The notes beneath the pieces are model-generated. The model was not told the origin of the DNA and did no database searches. It saw only the letters and a program-made list of their open reading frames with translations. Below, one piece after another: positions 11,991 through 24,898 of a DNA stretch of 64,000 nucleotides; the first letter of the stretch is position 1, and each line of letters begins with the position of its first letter. Made by a program: the position numbers and the translations under genes. The DNA is taken from contig JADFUC010000215.1 in the NCBI GenBank assembly GCA_019722365.1, forward strand, positions 27,668 to 91,667. Reading direction: 5' to 3'. Source of the DNA: Lithospermum erythrorhizon (lineage: Eukaryota; Streptophyta; Magnoliopsida; Boraginales; Boraginaceae).

Positions 11991-13791
11991 ATAGACTAAA
12001 GAGAAATTAACACTCAAAAAATTTATACATACCTAATAATGATAATCTTATTAAAAGTTGTAATTATTTATTAGGTCATGATGTGTTTATCCCAACAATT
12101 TATAGTAGTGGTTACAATAGTTGCGTGTTGTGACTATTTTTCTTTACTATACGGTTAAAACTTCTTCCGTTTTAGATTATTTTTCTTCTACATTATTAAT
12201 ATATACTAATATTCTCTTACTGGGACACTAGCTGCAAGTTTATAAAGCAGTTGCAAAGTTTTTTTCATTACGTGATTAAAAATAAATAAGGAACTTAAAA
12301 ACATGTTTATGTTTTCGTTATGTGTGTTCTTTCCATATTAACATGTTGTTATCATATTCATTTTCGAGTTAAAGTAGTATTCATTTTTGAGAGTTCTTGA
12401 CGCACTACAGTAAATAAAAAGGGGTGATTTTATGTCCCCTCCCTGTCTATCAAATGTACCCGCATAAGTTCGTTCGATTAATTAAATTTGTTTAGATAGT
12501 AAAAAAAAAAATGTCGGCTTGGCAGCATTCCTGCCACAAAAGCTTAAAAAGAGAATGTTGGGGGCCACATGAATGGAGTACCAAGTTAATTTAGTGGTTG
12601 ACTCACCTGCAAAGAGATGAGGTTAAAAGCTCACTGACTATCGAATTCAGGAAATGTGGAAGAACAGACGGAGAGAAAAAAACACAACTTTGGTTTAGAA
12701 ATCAGGCCTAGCAGATTTAAGCATGTGGTTGATTTTGGGGATTGTGATCGGTGGAAATGTGAAGAAGAGGGGTTATTGAATATTTTTTACTTTTTATTAA
12801 TATTTAGAAAATGATAAAATTGAGGCAAAAAAGTATAATGGCAAAAAAGTTTCAAATGTTATGGTAGTTGTTTTCGGCCATTAAAATCGTTTTTAAATAC
12901 TGAGATGACCAAACTATCGTCAGTTATTTTGGCCGATAGTATCAAAAGTTTTACTCAGTCAAAGAATACGAAAGTGATCAAACACGAGAGTTTTGAACGT
13001 GGAGATCGATGTAGCATTTTTTAAAACGTTAGCGATGTTCAATGTCATTAACCCTAATATTAAACTTAATACTCAAGAATTACTATAACTAATACGAAAA
13101 TAACAATAATATCTTCTCAAATATTCTTAATCCATCTCGATACCTCAAGCTGAACATGAACGAGTAAATATCCAACTTGAACATAAGACTTCAATTTGAT
13201 TAAAAAACATCTAGATCTATGCAAAACTTATGCATCTTCATCGGCACGCATTCAGTTAGTCCACTCGCTATTACTCTATCATCGCCCTCCAAATTCACGA
13301 GATAATTCTAGAATTACCATGCTGTTGCAACAATAAGAAACACTGCGGGAAATACAACGCTTGGACCATCAACAAGTCTTAAATACATCGTGGGTGAACT
13401 AGAAACCAAAATTGGCGGAATAACTTCGCCAAAAGAAACCAAAAACATCAAAACGTTGATCTGTCAAACATTGTCTAAATCCACTAAAACATGTATTAAA
13501 TTAGAACATCATTCTTTCGAACCCAATAGAATTGTTGCATTTTAACTCTGCTTCAACATACATCATAACCAAAATTCTACTCCAACTCAAAATAGAATAA
13601 ATTATTCTTCTCCAATATGAAAAAATCAATCACAAGAGCCCAACTAGCTGCTATTCTAATTGGCTCCCGTCCTCGATATAGCACTCTCTTGTCCAACATA
13701 GCACTTTATGTTCTCACAGCTCCTGCTGACTCCGCTTCCTCGATACAATTTAACGCCTCCCCGGCTTACCGTTCGCATGTAATTGATGGTC
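11991..13791. other. Unassigned AT-rich sequence
   Basis: No coding region recognised on either strand. A TGTAACAACCCGAA string at 13792 resembles the start of a Gypsy-type LTR, but the sequence turns into a Copia LTR within about 90 bp, so it is at most a stub. Confidence 0.45.
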
Positions 13792-13879
13792 TGTAACAAC
13801 CCGAACTTAAGCTATCACACCACCGCATACTCCCAAAGAGCATGCAAGGCGTTACTATACCAAATCAATGAATATTAAG

Positions 13880-15215
13880 CGACAATTTTGTAACAATTCA
13901 TTTACTAGTTAAGTTAAATGAGATTACTAAACAAAGTGTTCAATAATAGTAATCGTAGTTACTAGACGTTCTCATGATAATACAAGTGGATTATGACAAA
14001 TTGCTAGATCCCATGCATAATCGTTAAAAATACAATTGTCACGATATTGCTTATACAACCGGCTTATTATCTAAGCCCAAAAGCTCACACACATACGTTG
14101 GATGTTGAATTATATTTCATGTATGAAAACTAAACTATATATTTGGTAATTTGAGAAATTGATTGTAATCAATAAATACTAATCGGGTAATTTACACCTA
14201 TAATGTAAATATTAATTGGATGAACTCGAATTAATTAACTTGATAGTTTAATTAATTAAATAGTTAGTTGAGCTTGTTAATAACTTGTTAGTAGTATTTT
14301 ACTTAACGAGTTAGTTTAATTAAACGAGCCGGCTCATTAACTATTCGGTTGAGCTTTTAGGTTAACTAAATCGCAATCTGTACTGCAATTTTATTCAAAT
14401 ATTTTTCATAAATTTTTATGTAATCGTTATAGCGTAATTACATACACTCAAATATAACATCACAATATAAAAAAGAATTCTTTTTTATATTTGAACATAT
14501 CCATCACATGAACATCGGGATTGAAAGTAATGTTGGAGACTTTTGATTACCGATCCGTAAACCAAATTTTAGTATTCACCTTTGTCGATCGTGATAGGAA
14601 TATGTGTAATAAAAATAAGGTAACCAACCTAATATTTTGAATACATTGGTAACTACATAATAATGGATATGATGGTTATTTTTAAATTCTCTTTAAAATT
14701 GGACAAATGGAAAATTAATGAAATCCCACATGAATAAATTTTAGATGATCTTTTAGGCTTCACCAAACAATTAAGGCCCTTAGACTTTATATATAGTATA
14801 GATTAATAAAAGTCTATTTAAATGCAGGATGCATTAGGTTTTGGCACAAGAAAACCTAATCACCACTTCCATACGCCTCCATTGGAGTAGCCGAGTTCTT
14901 CAAGTGTAGAACTTGAAAGTTCTAACGTTGGATTATTCGTCCAATTCCCTCTACGTGTTCTAAAGGCACTAAATATAAGATCTCAACCTCCCAAGGATCA
15001 ACCGAGACATTACCTATTGTGGTGCTATATAAATTGGAATTCAAATGAGACTTCGTAAAAGAACTTACTAGTGATTTATTCTGCTCCACTGTAAGTATTC
15101 AGATATTTAAATATTGATATATATAATTTAGATCTGATGATTATAACAATTAAATTGATCCTAATATGCTATTTGTTTAAAGTTTTATTTGAAATATGCA
15201 TAAATTATCCATTAG
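13880..15215 (+). repeat. Copia 5' LTR
   Basis: Diverged relative of the LTR pair at 45626 and 51326. Shared landmarks in order are CAATTCATTTAC, TTCTCATGATAAT, TTGCTAGATC, TCTAAGCC..AAG.TCACACACATACG and ATTATATTTCATG(T/C). Later come AGTTCTTCAAGTGTAGAACTTG and a GTCCAATTCCCTCT-like stretch. It ends just before a primer-binding-like site at 15216, which marks it as a 5' LTR. Confidence 0.75.
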
Positions 15216-15228
15216 TGGTATCAATAGC
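15216..15228 (+). other. Primer-binding site, initiator-Met-tRNA type
   Basis: TGGTATCAATAGC differs by an insertion and a change from TGGTATCAGAGC, the complement of the plant initiator methionine tRNA 3' end used by most plant Copia and many Gypsy elements. It sits right after the LTR homology ends. Confidence 0.65.
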
Positions 15229-17438
15229 ATGTTTAATTTGTATAACATCGATCTAGTAATTTTTTAAATCATGTTTTAAGAATTTATATAAAAATTTATG
15301 TTTATATATTTATGTATAATTATATATTATGAGATTTTATGCCATATTTATTAATAGATGTGTTCATGGATTAAGTACATCAAAAAATGGTCATATTTTG
15401 GTAAGTTTGATGATTAGTATTATTGTTTGTTGTTTAAAGGGTTACGGGCTGATTTTAATTAGTTAACAAATTTAATTGTATTTAAAAGGCTTAAACTCAA
15501 AATTTTAATCCCAACGATTTTTTCACAGAAACTATATGTTACATAGAAGTTTGATTCAAAACTTAATTTTGAATTTTCTATATTTATTATGAATTTCCAA
15601 AATTATAATATTTTAATAATTTAAATATTAATTCTATGTAATATATTTTTAAAAAATTCCAATTGAAAATGAAGAATATTATGAAAAACATTTCAAAATC
15701 AGAAAGTTTTCGAGTATTTTAAAACCTTCTAACGACAGTAAAAAGAGATTGAACAAATGAGCAAACTGAAATTAATTACCATAAACTTAACACGCTTCTT
15801 GCACAAGGCTCGGCCACCTTCGCTTTGTGGTTCTGGTGGCGTTGGAAAGATAATTCCTCCCTAGGACAGCGAGCACGTGGCCATAGGTGGCGCGCATGGT
15901 CGCCCATTAGTGGTCAGACATGCTGTGATTTTGAAAAAAGTCAATCTGTTAAACCCTAGTTGCTTTTTTAGTTTTTCAAATTATAGTAAATTCAATTTTG
16001 GATTTTTATGAATAAATATCTTGTATTAAATTATGATAATTATAATTACCTATTTGAAGATGATTTTATTTAATTCAATTATCCCTTTTAATAATTAACC
16101 TTTTAGTTATTTATTTATTAAAAGAATAAACATAACAATAATTATCTAGTTATTGGATATATAATAAATATAATTACTTGCAAGTACTTACATTATTATA
16201 TATGAATAAAATAATTATTTTAATAATTATTGGACATATTTTTATATATATGTATCAATTAATTTTGATTATATATTTTTGCATGGATATTCATTTATTG
16301 CATGATTATTTCCTTTCCATATTAAATATATATTTAATAAATGCATAGTTTATGTGATTTATTTTTGCCTTATAGACATTGTAATTGGAATGTAAAAGGG
16401 ATATATTGATATGACCTAGTTTTATATTTTCATTTAAACATCGTGATGAACCGGCTTATTCGCTGTAAAATCCACCACCAACTTAGTCGTATTTATTTTA
16501 TTTATTTATTTTTCACCCACAAGCCTACATGCTGTCTAAGTTGAGTTAGTAAATAAATGTACTGTTGTGTAGACATTAAAAATGGCATTTCACCAGGACA
16601 GTACTTGGCAAACTTGGAAGTTTCCAAAAGTTGAAGAATACAATACTACACTTGAAAAGTGTTGTAATAGGGCCTTATGTTAGAATTATACTTTGAAAAG
16701 TGTTGTAATAGGTCTATTTTATTTTAAGATCATATCATATCATATCATGAAGTATGTGTCGTATAACATGTTAAATATTATCAAATAATATTAATCTCAC
16801 GACTAAAATTTAAGCATCGTATCAAGCCAATTTTAATGTTCTGCAACTTATCACGCCAATGGGGCAATACCTGATGGCAGTGTGTACCGTGTCGCGGATA
16901 TGACAATGGATCATGTCATGATTTCCACTAACGTTGTAGTCTTTCAAATGATCATTCCAAGTAACTTAAACGGTTTAATCGTCAAGTAAGTTGCAGATTT
17001 CCAATTAACGCCATGGGCCTCGATGATATAATTGTTAAGTAGCATCCTCAGGCATGATAGTAACACAAGATTTCTATGTCGCGGTTTACATAATTGCTTA
17101 GTTAACCTACTAATGGTGGTTGACTTTTCAAAAATGTCAGAATAGTTGTCGCTTGAATCCCAAAGATTCTAGATCTTCAGATACTAATACATTTTGTGAG
17201 AATTTGAGGATTGGTATTACTTTACAATTTATTTTATAAGTGTTTAACATGATAAATTACTAAACTGTTGTCTTTTACATACTTATTCTTGTAGAATTGA
17301 AATGACTGCCCAGCTACCCTTAATACACCTAAAAACTCGCTTCGATATGCACTTGTAAAGTGCAAGCTTAACAACTCGAATTTTGATGACTGGTCTTGAA
17401 ACTTGAGGATTGTTCTCAAGTAGGAGAGAACAGAATAT
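15229..17438 (+). other. Copia leader region with GC-rich block
   Basis: Non-coding leader between the primer-binding site and gag. It is strongly AT-rich except for a GC-rich block near 15800-15930 containing CTGGTGGCG and GGCGCGCATGG. The Copia at 45626 has a comparable GC-rich block (47160-47290) at the same place in its leader. Near 16651-16671 and 16691-16712 CTT(T)GAAAAGTGTTGTAATAGG occurs twice, about 40 bp apart. Confidence 0.6.
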
Positions 17439-17990
17439 GTGTTGTACACTAAGGTCCCATCTAAACCAAATGACACTGCTACTTATAAGGAAATGGAACC
17501 CTACAAAAAGCACAAGTTTGATGTTGTAGATGTCCAATGTCTTATGCTAGCCAATATAGAACATGCTCCAAATCTCGCAGATGAAAAGGGAGAAAGAGTG
17601 GCGAGATGTACCGCAACTGACAGTTATTCGAAAGGAAGCGTAAAATGAGAGATATGACATTGTCCGTGCTCTCATTGATCAGGTGTCAGGGAATGGACAT
17701 GTCAGTGAAGCCCACATGTCATTAAAATGATAAAGCTCGTCGAATCGACTCAATGCCCTGCACCAAATAAGCTAAAGAATCGGTCAGACCTTATCCTAAA
17801 ATCTCTTCGAGAGAAATTCTCTCACTTTGTCATGAATTCAATATGCATAAGTTTGAGCTGCCTAAACGAATCGCATAAGATGATCATGAATGCCGAAACA
17901 AATCTTTAAAGGCAAGCTACTTACTTCTTCGCTTTTAAGTGGTCCAAAACAAGAAGAAATTCAAGAAGAAGTTTACTGGCAAGGCTAAGG
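17439..17990 (+). pseudogene. Ty1/Copia gag fragment (UBN2-type)
   Basis: Plus-strand frames read KHKFDVVDVQCLMLANIE, then after a frameshift RYDIVRALI, then LVESTQCP and ILKSLREKFSHFVMN, and finally a lysine-rich QNKKKFKKKFTGKAK tail at 17945-17985. This order matches the UBN2-type gag domain of plant Copia elements. Several stops and at least one frameshift interrupt it. No zinc knuckle or pol follows, because a Gypsy LTR fragment begins around 18005. It belongs with the LTR at 13880 and the primer-binding site at 15216. Confidence 0.8.
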
Positions 17991-18004
17991 ATTAGAGTAA
18001 ATTC

Positions 18005-18602
18005 AAGGTTGCTTTTCTGGATGTTTTTGAGATGGAATTTTTGAAAATAATGGGGGCTATTTATAGGTTTTTGTACTAATACTTATCGACGTGGCCGGGC
18101 TTATTTTCAAAAGTACTTCTACGATTTTAACCGGCTGAATTTTGAGACAAGATCTGAACCATCGAATTTTTAGGAATTAATTTTCCTCCAAGAAAATAGA
18201 GTAGGCTCCTATTTTGTATGAAAAAGAAGATTCCGGATCTTTTCTAGGTCAAACACATTTTCATGTTGACCTCGGACCTTTTGGAGCCTTCATTTTGAAC
18301 CTCATGACTTTTGGAGTTCCCATTTCGAACCCTAAAATTTTCGGAACCTCCGTTTGAGGCCCTATGGATATTTTAGTGTAATAAAATTAGGAATTTTTAG
18401 CCTCGAACCCTAAATTTAATGTTCATTTAATTCGGGGCTACTTTCTCGGAAACCCTTATTCCAACGAGAGTTTTAGATTAAATTTAGGGTTCGATCGAGA
18501 ACCCTAACCACGTGGCATTTCTTCAGTGGCCTAATTTAATTAATTTGATTAAGTCCTCTTAATCATTTTAATTATTATTTTAATAAATTTTCGCTGTCTA
18601 CA
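18005..18602 (-). repeat. Gypsy (Tat-like) LTR fragment
   Basis: On the minus strand it starts TGTAGACAGCGAAAATTTAT at 18602, a start I associate with Tat-lineage plant Gypsy LTRs. It contains repeated GAACCCTAAA and CTCCAAAAG-type phrases. The same phrases recur on the plus strand at 37679-38350 (CGAAAATTTATCAAAAT, GATCAGAACCCTAAAT, TTTTGACCTAG), so these are inverted copies of one LTR family. The left end is truncated against the Copia gag. Confidence 0.65.
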
Positions 18603-18609
18603 AAGTGCG

Positions 18610-19148
18610 AAGCCATTTTTATGTGAATCTCATCTTGACCACATGTCATGATGGAGGTCACGATGGAGCTAAAGAGTCTCAACGTGAAACTTCTATCGTG
18701 ACCCCTGGCTCGTGGTTCTTCAAGAAAGAATCAGTCTTCCTAGGTTTTGTGCCAAATTTCTATAAATATTTTATGTTTTCTATGAGTTCTAAGATGTACT
18801 CAAATATTAGAATCATAGAAAAATAGTCTTGAGAGATTTAGAAGTTTCAGAATTAGAGTTTTCAATCTATAAGAAAATATCTAATCGGTAGATCATATCG
18901 TGGTTCTCAATCAAGTAAGCAATTGTTCCCGGTTATTAGTAGATCTCAATATGTCGATTAGCTCTCATATTGAGGGTGAAACCGTGAGTAAATATTATCT
19001 CATTTATTTCTTTCTTTCTGCTTTTGTCATATCTCGAATTAAGCATGTGGTCATCAATCCAAGTAATTTATCATCCTAAAGTGAATTCATTATTATATTA
19101 ATTTGAGGTACCACAAATTAGTCTAGTAACAGTGTTGGATTCCTAACA
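18610..19148 (+). repeat. Copia LTR fragment, plus strand
   Basis: Shares CCTAGGTTTTGTGCC, a downstream TATAAATATTT and CATATTGAGGGTGAAACCG with the minus-strand LTR at 11274-11990. It ends TTCCTAACA, a typical Copia LTR end. No primer-binding site or internal region follows, so it may be a solo LTR or a truncated element. Confidence 0.6.
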
Positions 19149-19380
19149 TCATGCATGGTAGGGGCCGAAGTGGTTCATAAGAAAAGATAGAATCATTCCT
19201 AATAACCACATAGTCCGGTATTGGAGTAGATCAAGAAGTAGGGTTTAAAGTCAATATCAATTGTCGGTAATTGAGGATGTGTTGGTAAAAACCAAGAATA
19301 GCTCGTTCAATTTGTAAGTGAATAGAAAAAATTGTATTCGTCTGTTTGATACATATACCATAGCTAAAAACTACACACCT
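19149..19380. other. Short copy of the 11815-11935 segment
   Basis: About 19227-19290 (AAGTAGGGTTTAAAGTCAAT, then GATGTGTTGGTAAAAA) repeats in the same orientation a segment at 11815-11935. The rest is unassigned. Confidence 0.5.
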
Positions 19381-20480
19381 TTTTTTTTTAGATAATTCAC
19401 TTTGCATTTATATATAAACAAAACAAAGTACAACCATTTGTATCCATAAGTACATTCGAGATCATACTACACAACTATACTAAACAAATCCGGCTATTCC
19501 TAGCTTAGTGAATGCTGAAAACATCCCGTAAAGAACAAAACTGCACTAAACGATGGAAAAGCTTCTCGTGAGTTGTTCGCCCGAGAATGTCGTACCTCTT
19601 TATAAGAAGCGAGTAAGCAAAAACAGCCTTCCTTATTCCGAACTCAGTGTTAGAACCTCGAGCTATGATAACCTCACAGGGGACAACGCAAGGTCCATAA
19701 CAAGGTAGACAAGACATGGAACAAGAGTGGATAAAGACTAAGAAACTTAAAAAACTAATGCTTCAATGGTATGCAATTGTAGCCGCTGTACGAGGCAATA
19801 TACGTGAATACAAAAAGGATTTGGTGAGAAAGCAGGTTTGTTATGGTTATCATAACAGAGAATGATATGTGTGTACGGTGTAAAGTGTCGTAGAATGTAA
19901 TAGATAGTATAAGCGCTTGGGAGGACAAAGGATATGCTTTTGGCCAACCGCATAGTAAGAAAAGTTGCATTTAAGTGGCGATTGATTTAATTTTTTGTTG
20001 TGTAGGAATGCAAGCATGGGAGAGCGTATAATGTCTCCAAGTCTTGTAGTGTGTGTCTCTTTATGATTATTAGTTGCCCGGTATCAAAATGAGTTTTTGA
20101 AAATAATTTTGTTACTTACACCTAAATGCTCCAAAGTGTTGATAGGAGAAAATAAAGTTTGTCCCTTGATAGGGGTGAAGGCGTAAGTGATTTTTTTTTA
20201 GTAAAAGATTTAAAGAGTGAATAATAATATGAGAGCGGAAATATAAGTTTTCGAAAAATAGGTTTGAGTTTCAAAACGGTGTAAGTCGGGAACACGTACA
20301 AAATAGGTGATCAATCACCTCTTGGTTATATCCGCAAAATACACAACTGGTACTAATAACTTTCTTTGTTCTTTTATTTGAAACAACGAGTTTATCTCTC
20401 ATAAACAAGTTCTTCGAATTAATCTGTAGAAGTCCCTAGTCCCTTACAGTATCCCAGTAAGTCTTCACCAAAGTTGCAAT
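19381..20480 (-). mobile_element. L1-like LINE, 5'-truncated 3' end
   Basis: On the minus strand around 20345-20288 one frame reads SCVFCGYNQEVIDHLFCTCS, the zinc-binding region (zf-RVT) that follows the reverse transcriptase in plant LINEs. About 900 bp further on, the minus strand ends in a run of ten A residues (T-run at 19381-19390) after AGTGAATTATCT, as expected of a LINE 3' tail. The intervening frame is interrupted. The upstream limit is set only by loss of recognisable sequence. I could not confirm a target-site duplication. Confidence 0.7.
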
Positions 20481-21015
20481 GACCGAGGACACAACAGAAA
20501 AAGCCTCCCATGCAGTTTTTTTAAGTTCAAAAGCTGTTCTAGTGACAACTGCATTGATAGTTGATAGATATCTGAAACATTTGAATCCATGACTTGTGTC
20601 TTTCTCCTCAAAAAAACGGCAAATACAATACAGAGAGTCGTATGTATAGAGTTAACGCAGCAAATTGGAAGAGAGATATGTGAACAACTACAAAACGTTC
20701 CAAAATTGATATGTACAACGTTTTAGATATTGCTCTGATCATGTTTCACAGAGGCTTAATAAATAATCAAGTAGAAAAGAAAGAACACAAACAATCAACT
20801 TTAAATGTCGATAATAGAAACTAGATCATGGATAGAGTATTAAATATATATTCCGTAAATAAATTTAGATCATAACTAGAGCACGAAACATATCTTCCCC
20901 TACAACTAGAGTATGCAGAGTAGTCAGTCATAAGCATGAAAATCAATCAAGTCAGACAATGAAATTCAGAACTATTATGGAGAAACATTAACTCAATCAC
21001 GTTCCAAATGGAATA
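20481..21015. other. Downstream flank of the acetylesterase gene
   Basis: No coding sequence recognised. It must include the 3' UTR and terminator of the minus-strand gene ending at 21016. I do not see a single convincing polyadenylation signal. Confidence 0.4.
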
Positions 21016-24000
21016 TCAATATGGGGATGTCTTTAAGATCCGGTTGTGACAAGTTCTATCACACGGATACGGGCAATCAATTTTCTTGACCCTTGAGCGG
21101 TCAAAATACCAGTCTCCAACAGCAAGTGATATTCCCTGTAAAATTTTACCAACCATAATTTTTAGTACAAATTGCCAAGAAAATTGAAACATCATTATTA
21201 TGTTTCATTTAAATGTCATAAAGTATTAGTCCAAATTTGACGTGGATTATAATATATTGACTCATACCAGATTATCAATCAAAGGGGGTTTCTCAGAAAG
21301 CCAAGTATCCTGACTATCTGCTTGGCAATGTGCGAAACACGAATTTATGAAGAGTCCACTTTGTGTTTTAGCGCTGAAACCTTGCACAGCCTTTACCATT
21401 CTATTCCTGAATTCTATAAATATATAAAATAAATCCCTAATGACTTGCTAATTTGACCGGATATAAAAAAGAGAAACAATAGTATTAACCAGTTAAGAAA
21501 TATTAACATGCAAGTGGAATAAAACTCACTTTGTAAAATCTTAATCTGTGATGCTGAACAATTTGCAATGTTTAGCTTGCAACCGTTATTCCATTTGCCA
21601 TTAGTATCCGATATGTTAGGAGCTATACCAGCTTGAATCTGTTAAGAAAGGGTGTTAATATTAGAGTATTGGAGGAGTGACATTAAGACACGGGTCCGGT
21701 CCGAAGACGCCTTTTTATATTGGGATGGTATTATTGGGATTTAACTTATTCGCTTCTATAAATATATAGGCTACTTTATTTAATCAAAGACAACCAATTT
21801 ATCAATAAAATTCTCCATCTGAGTCATTGTTCTAGTGTATCATGGAAATTCTTTCTAAACAGATTCGATTCGAACTCTTATATGTCCAAGGTTGTAGAAA
21901 ATACTTTATTTGAAGATGGTGATGGTGCAAATACATTCCGTTGGGGCTTCGACTCTCACATAAAGTTCTTGTTTTGTTTGTATTTCTTTAATTGAAATTG
22001 AATTCCGTTTAATTAGTGAGAATCTTAACTTAATTTGAATTGAAAAATTTATATATTTTATCAAAAGATTTAAATGGAAGCATCCCGGTAGTTATGCTAC
22101 ACTGACGGGTGGTTAGCACTGATAATACCCACAGTCGGATTGACATACTTTTTTTTAGTGTTTTGGTCATCTTTTTATTCTTTTCTCTTTTGTCGAGAAT
22201 AAATAATAAAAAAAAAAAATCAGTATCATGTCCTTGTTACTTTCTTTTTGTCATGGGTTTATTAGTGCAATGCTTATATACCTCTTGTTGGTGAAATTCT
22301 TCAAGATTTTCGGTGCTGTTTGAGTGGTGACTGGAATCAGTATCATTTTCTTTCTTTCTTTCTGTTCGGATAGATTTTTTCGAACAAAATATCTTTCATT
22401 CTTGTTCCTCGTTTTGGCTAGTGCGCCTTATTATTGGCGACCAAATTTTGATTGGTGTTTAGTGTTTTTGTTTTTTCTTGCAATCCGTGTTGTTGAGAGT
22501 ATGTGTAAAGGAGGCCACTACAAGACCTTTCATCAAGCACCTCATTATACATGAGTGAGAAATGATTACAAGACTTACCGCCACTTTCACACGACATTTA
22601 TCGAATTCCCACGGGCCAATAACCAACGATCCAACTGAGCTGACAACGGCTGCTTGTCATACCACCTAAGATGCCAAGTGGGTTTTTCTACTGGCGACCA
22701 AGTTCAAATCCGTAATCGACTGGCAAAGCAAGCGTGAGCATATAAATAACGTATATTGATAATAACTATTCAAACAAATTTCTTTGACTAACACAATAAC
22801 TAAAAATACGAAGGGAGCACTATTTTCATTTTCTACGATATTCACCTTGTTCTTTTCTTTTACTTCATTAAAAAAAAACGGTGGCTGCTACATGCAATTC
22901 GAAGCAAATGTCAGCTCATGCGTTAGGTGTGAAAATTGTATATATATAGTCTCCACTACTGAATATTCGTGATGACAAATATTATTCAATGTAATTAGTT
23001 AGGATGGATAAATATAAATTATTTGTATTAGATTACTAATGTAGCTATAATTCATGTAATTTAGATTGAAGTAGTTATATCACTTCATTATTTATCTTGT
23101 AGATCTTATCTTGTAAACTTATGAATACAACTTTAGTCTTTCGAGTTAGATGCGCCAGATATTCTATTTTCTCATATTGTGTATATGAGATAGAACCATT
23201 TAATTATATTTTTCTCATCATCTCATATTCTCTCATTCTCAATATTCTATCAGAATCTACATAATAGACAAGTCAAAATAAAAGGATGAAATCATTACCT
23301 GGACATAATCATATGCAGCATTGAGAACAAAGAGAGGAGTTCTCACATAATTAATCAGATTTTGAGGGAAGAAACACTGTTGAAAAAGATTTAGGACATA
23401 AAATTAGAAAATAGGATAGACGTATAAGCATTTGCAAGAAAGACGAACAATCATGTTTTCGAATAAGCCAACAGTTGGCAGACATGGGGGAGGGGCTTAA
23501 TATAGACGATAGGGGAGATATCCCCCTCCAGTTTTGAATGTTTATAACATTACAAAAATTGAATTATTTTAACAAAATATAGTGATTCTCGCTATCACTT
23601 AAAAAACATTCTTTACACTATACAAGTACCAAATAATAATAAACAATTATTTGAATTAGTTTACTATTTTTTGTGTCATTACAATATTTGTTTAAGATTC
23701 GCCACTAAACAGATATTAACTACAATAAAAATTTATTTTGTAATTTTTTGTTTTATTTTTTCTCGATATTTTAAAGCTACCGAAAAAATACCATAAATTT
23801 CAATCCTTGTCTATCAGGATTATATCATCACAAGGTAAAAGGGAAACTAGTATTGATCCTATTTGAAAAATTAGATATATGACTTACGAAAACTGGATCA
23901 TGACGGCTTGTACAACTACGTGGCAAAATCCTTTGAACTCCCTGTTGAATTGCACATGTCATTAATTAGGATAAGGATAGTTTATGATTTATTAAAATCG

Positions 24001-24836
24001 AACATCAACTACAATTTTTCAAGTACCTGCAAACTAACAACTCCATGGACAAGACTCCTCATATGATGGCCACCGGATACATCAACCCTAAAAATAAAAA
24101 TAAAAAAATTAGAACTATAAACATGTTACACTTTTAAATTAATTCAAGATTTTAATAGTTGTAACTCAATGATTATAGATTAGAAAGTTACGTGTCCATG
24201 AATAGTCCACCATCACTCAAACACTTCACTCTTGTTGGTCTTGGAAATGTTTCATTTCCACCCATCACAATGCACCACAAAATACACTGCCTCGCAGAGC
24301 ACTAAAGAAGGCTCCTCGAAAATATAGCTTTATGAGAGCTATTTATTGGATGCTTATGAAAAAATATGATGTTTACTTAGATTATGGTCATTGGATCTTA
24401 TATTTTAAGTAGATTTTTTATTTTTACAAAATTTTGTAAGTAATTGTACTGACCCAATTGTATTATGTGATATAATTTTAGGAGTTACTTAGTCGTTTAA
24501 TAATATTATAGCTCTTCAAGTCATAGTTATTAATTTAACTCTATAAATTGTAAATAATATAGTGGAGAAAATATCTATATAACATATATAAAACTGCGAA
24601 TAAGCTTGTGTTTTCAAGCTTCCATTGACACACTATTAATTATTAAATTACCCTTCTTTCTAAAAATCATAAAGTTAGGCAAAAATATTATCTATTTAAT
24701 TAATAATTTCACCTTTTAATTGATAACTATGAGTTCTAATAGAAATTAACTACTATTAAATAATAATATGTTTATGTAGACCTATTGTTATTATTATTAT
24801 TATAATATGTGTTAGTTAAATAATCATATGCTTTGT

Positions 24837-24898
<62 letters not shown>

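Noticed and set aside
22109..22554. Two phenylalanine-rich plus-strand frames suggesting membrane proteins
   Set aside because: Inside PAE intron 10, opposite strand, T-rich DNA. Hydrophobicity reflects base composition.
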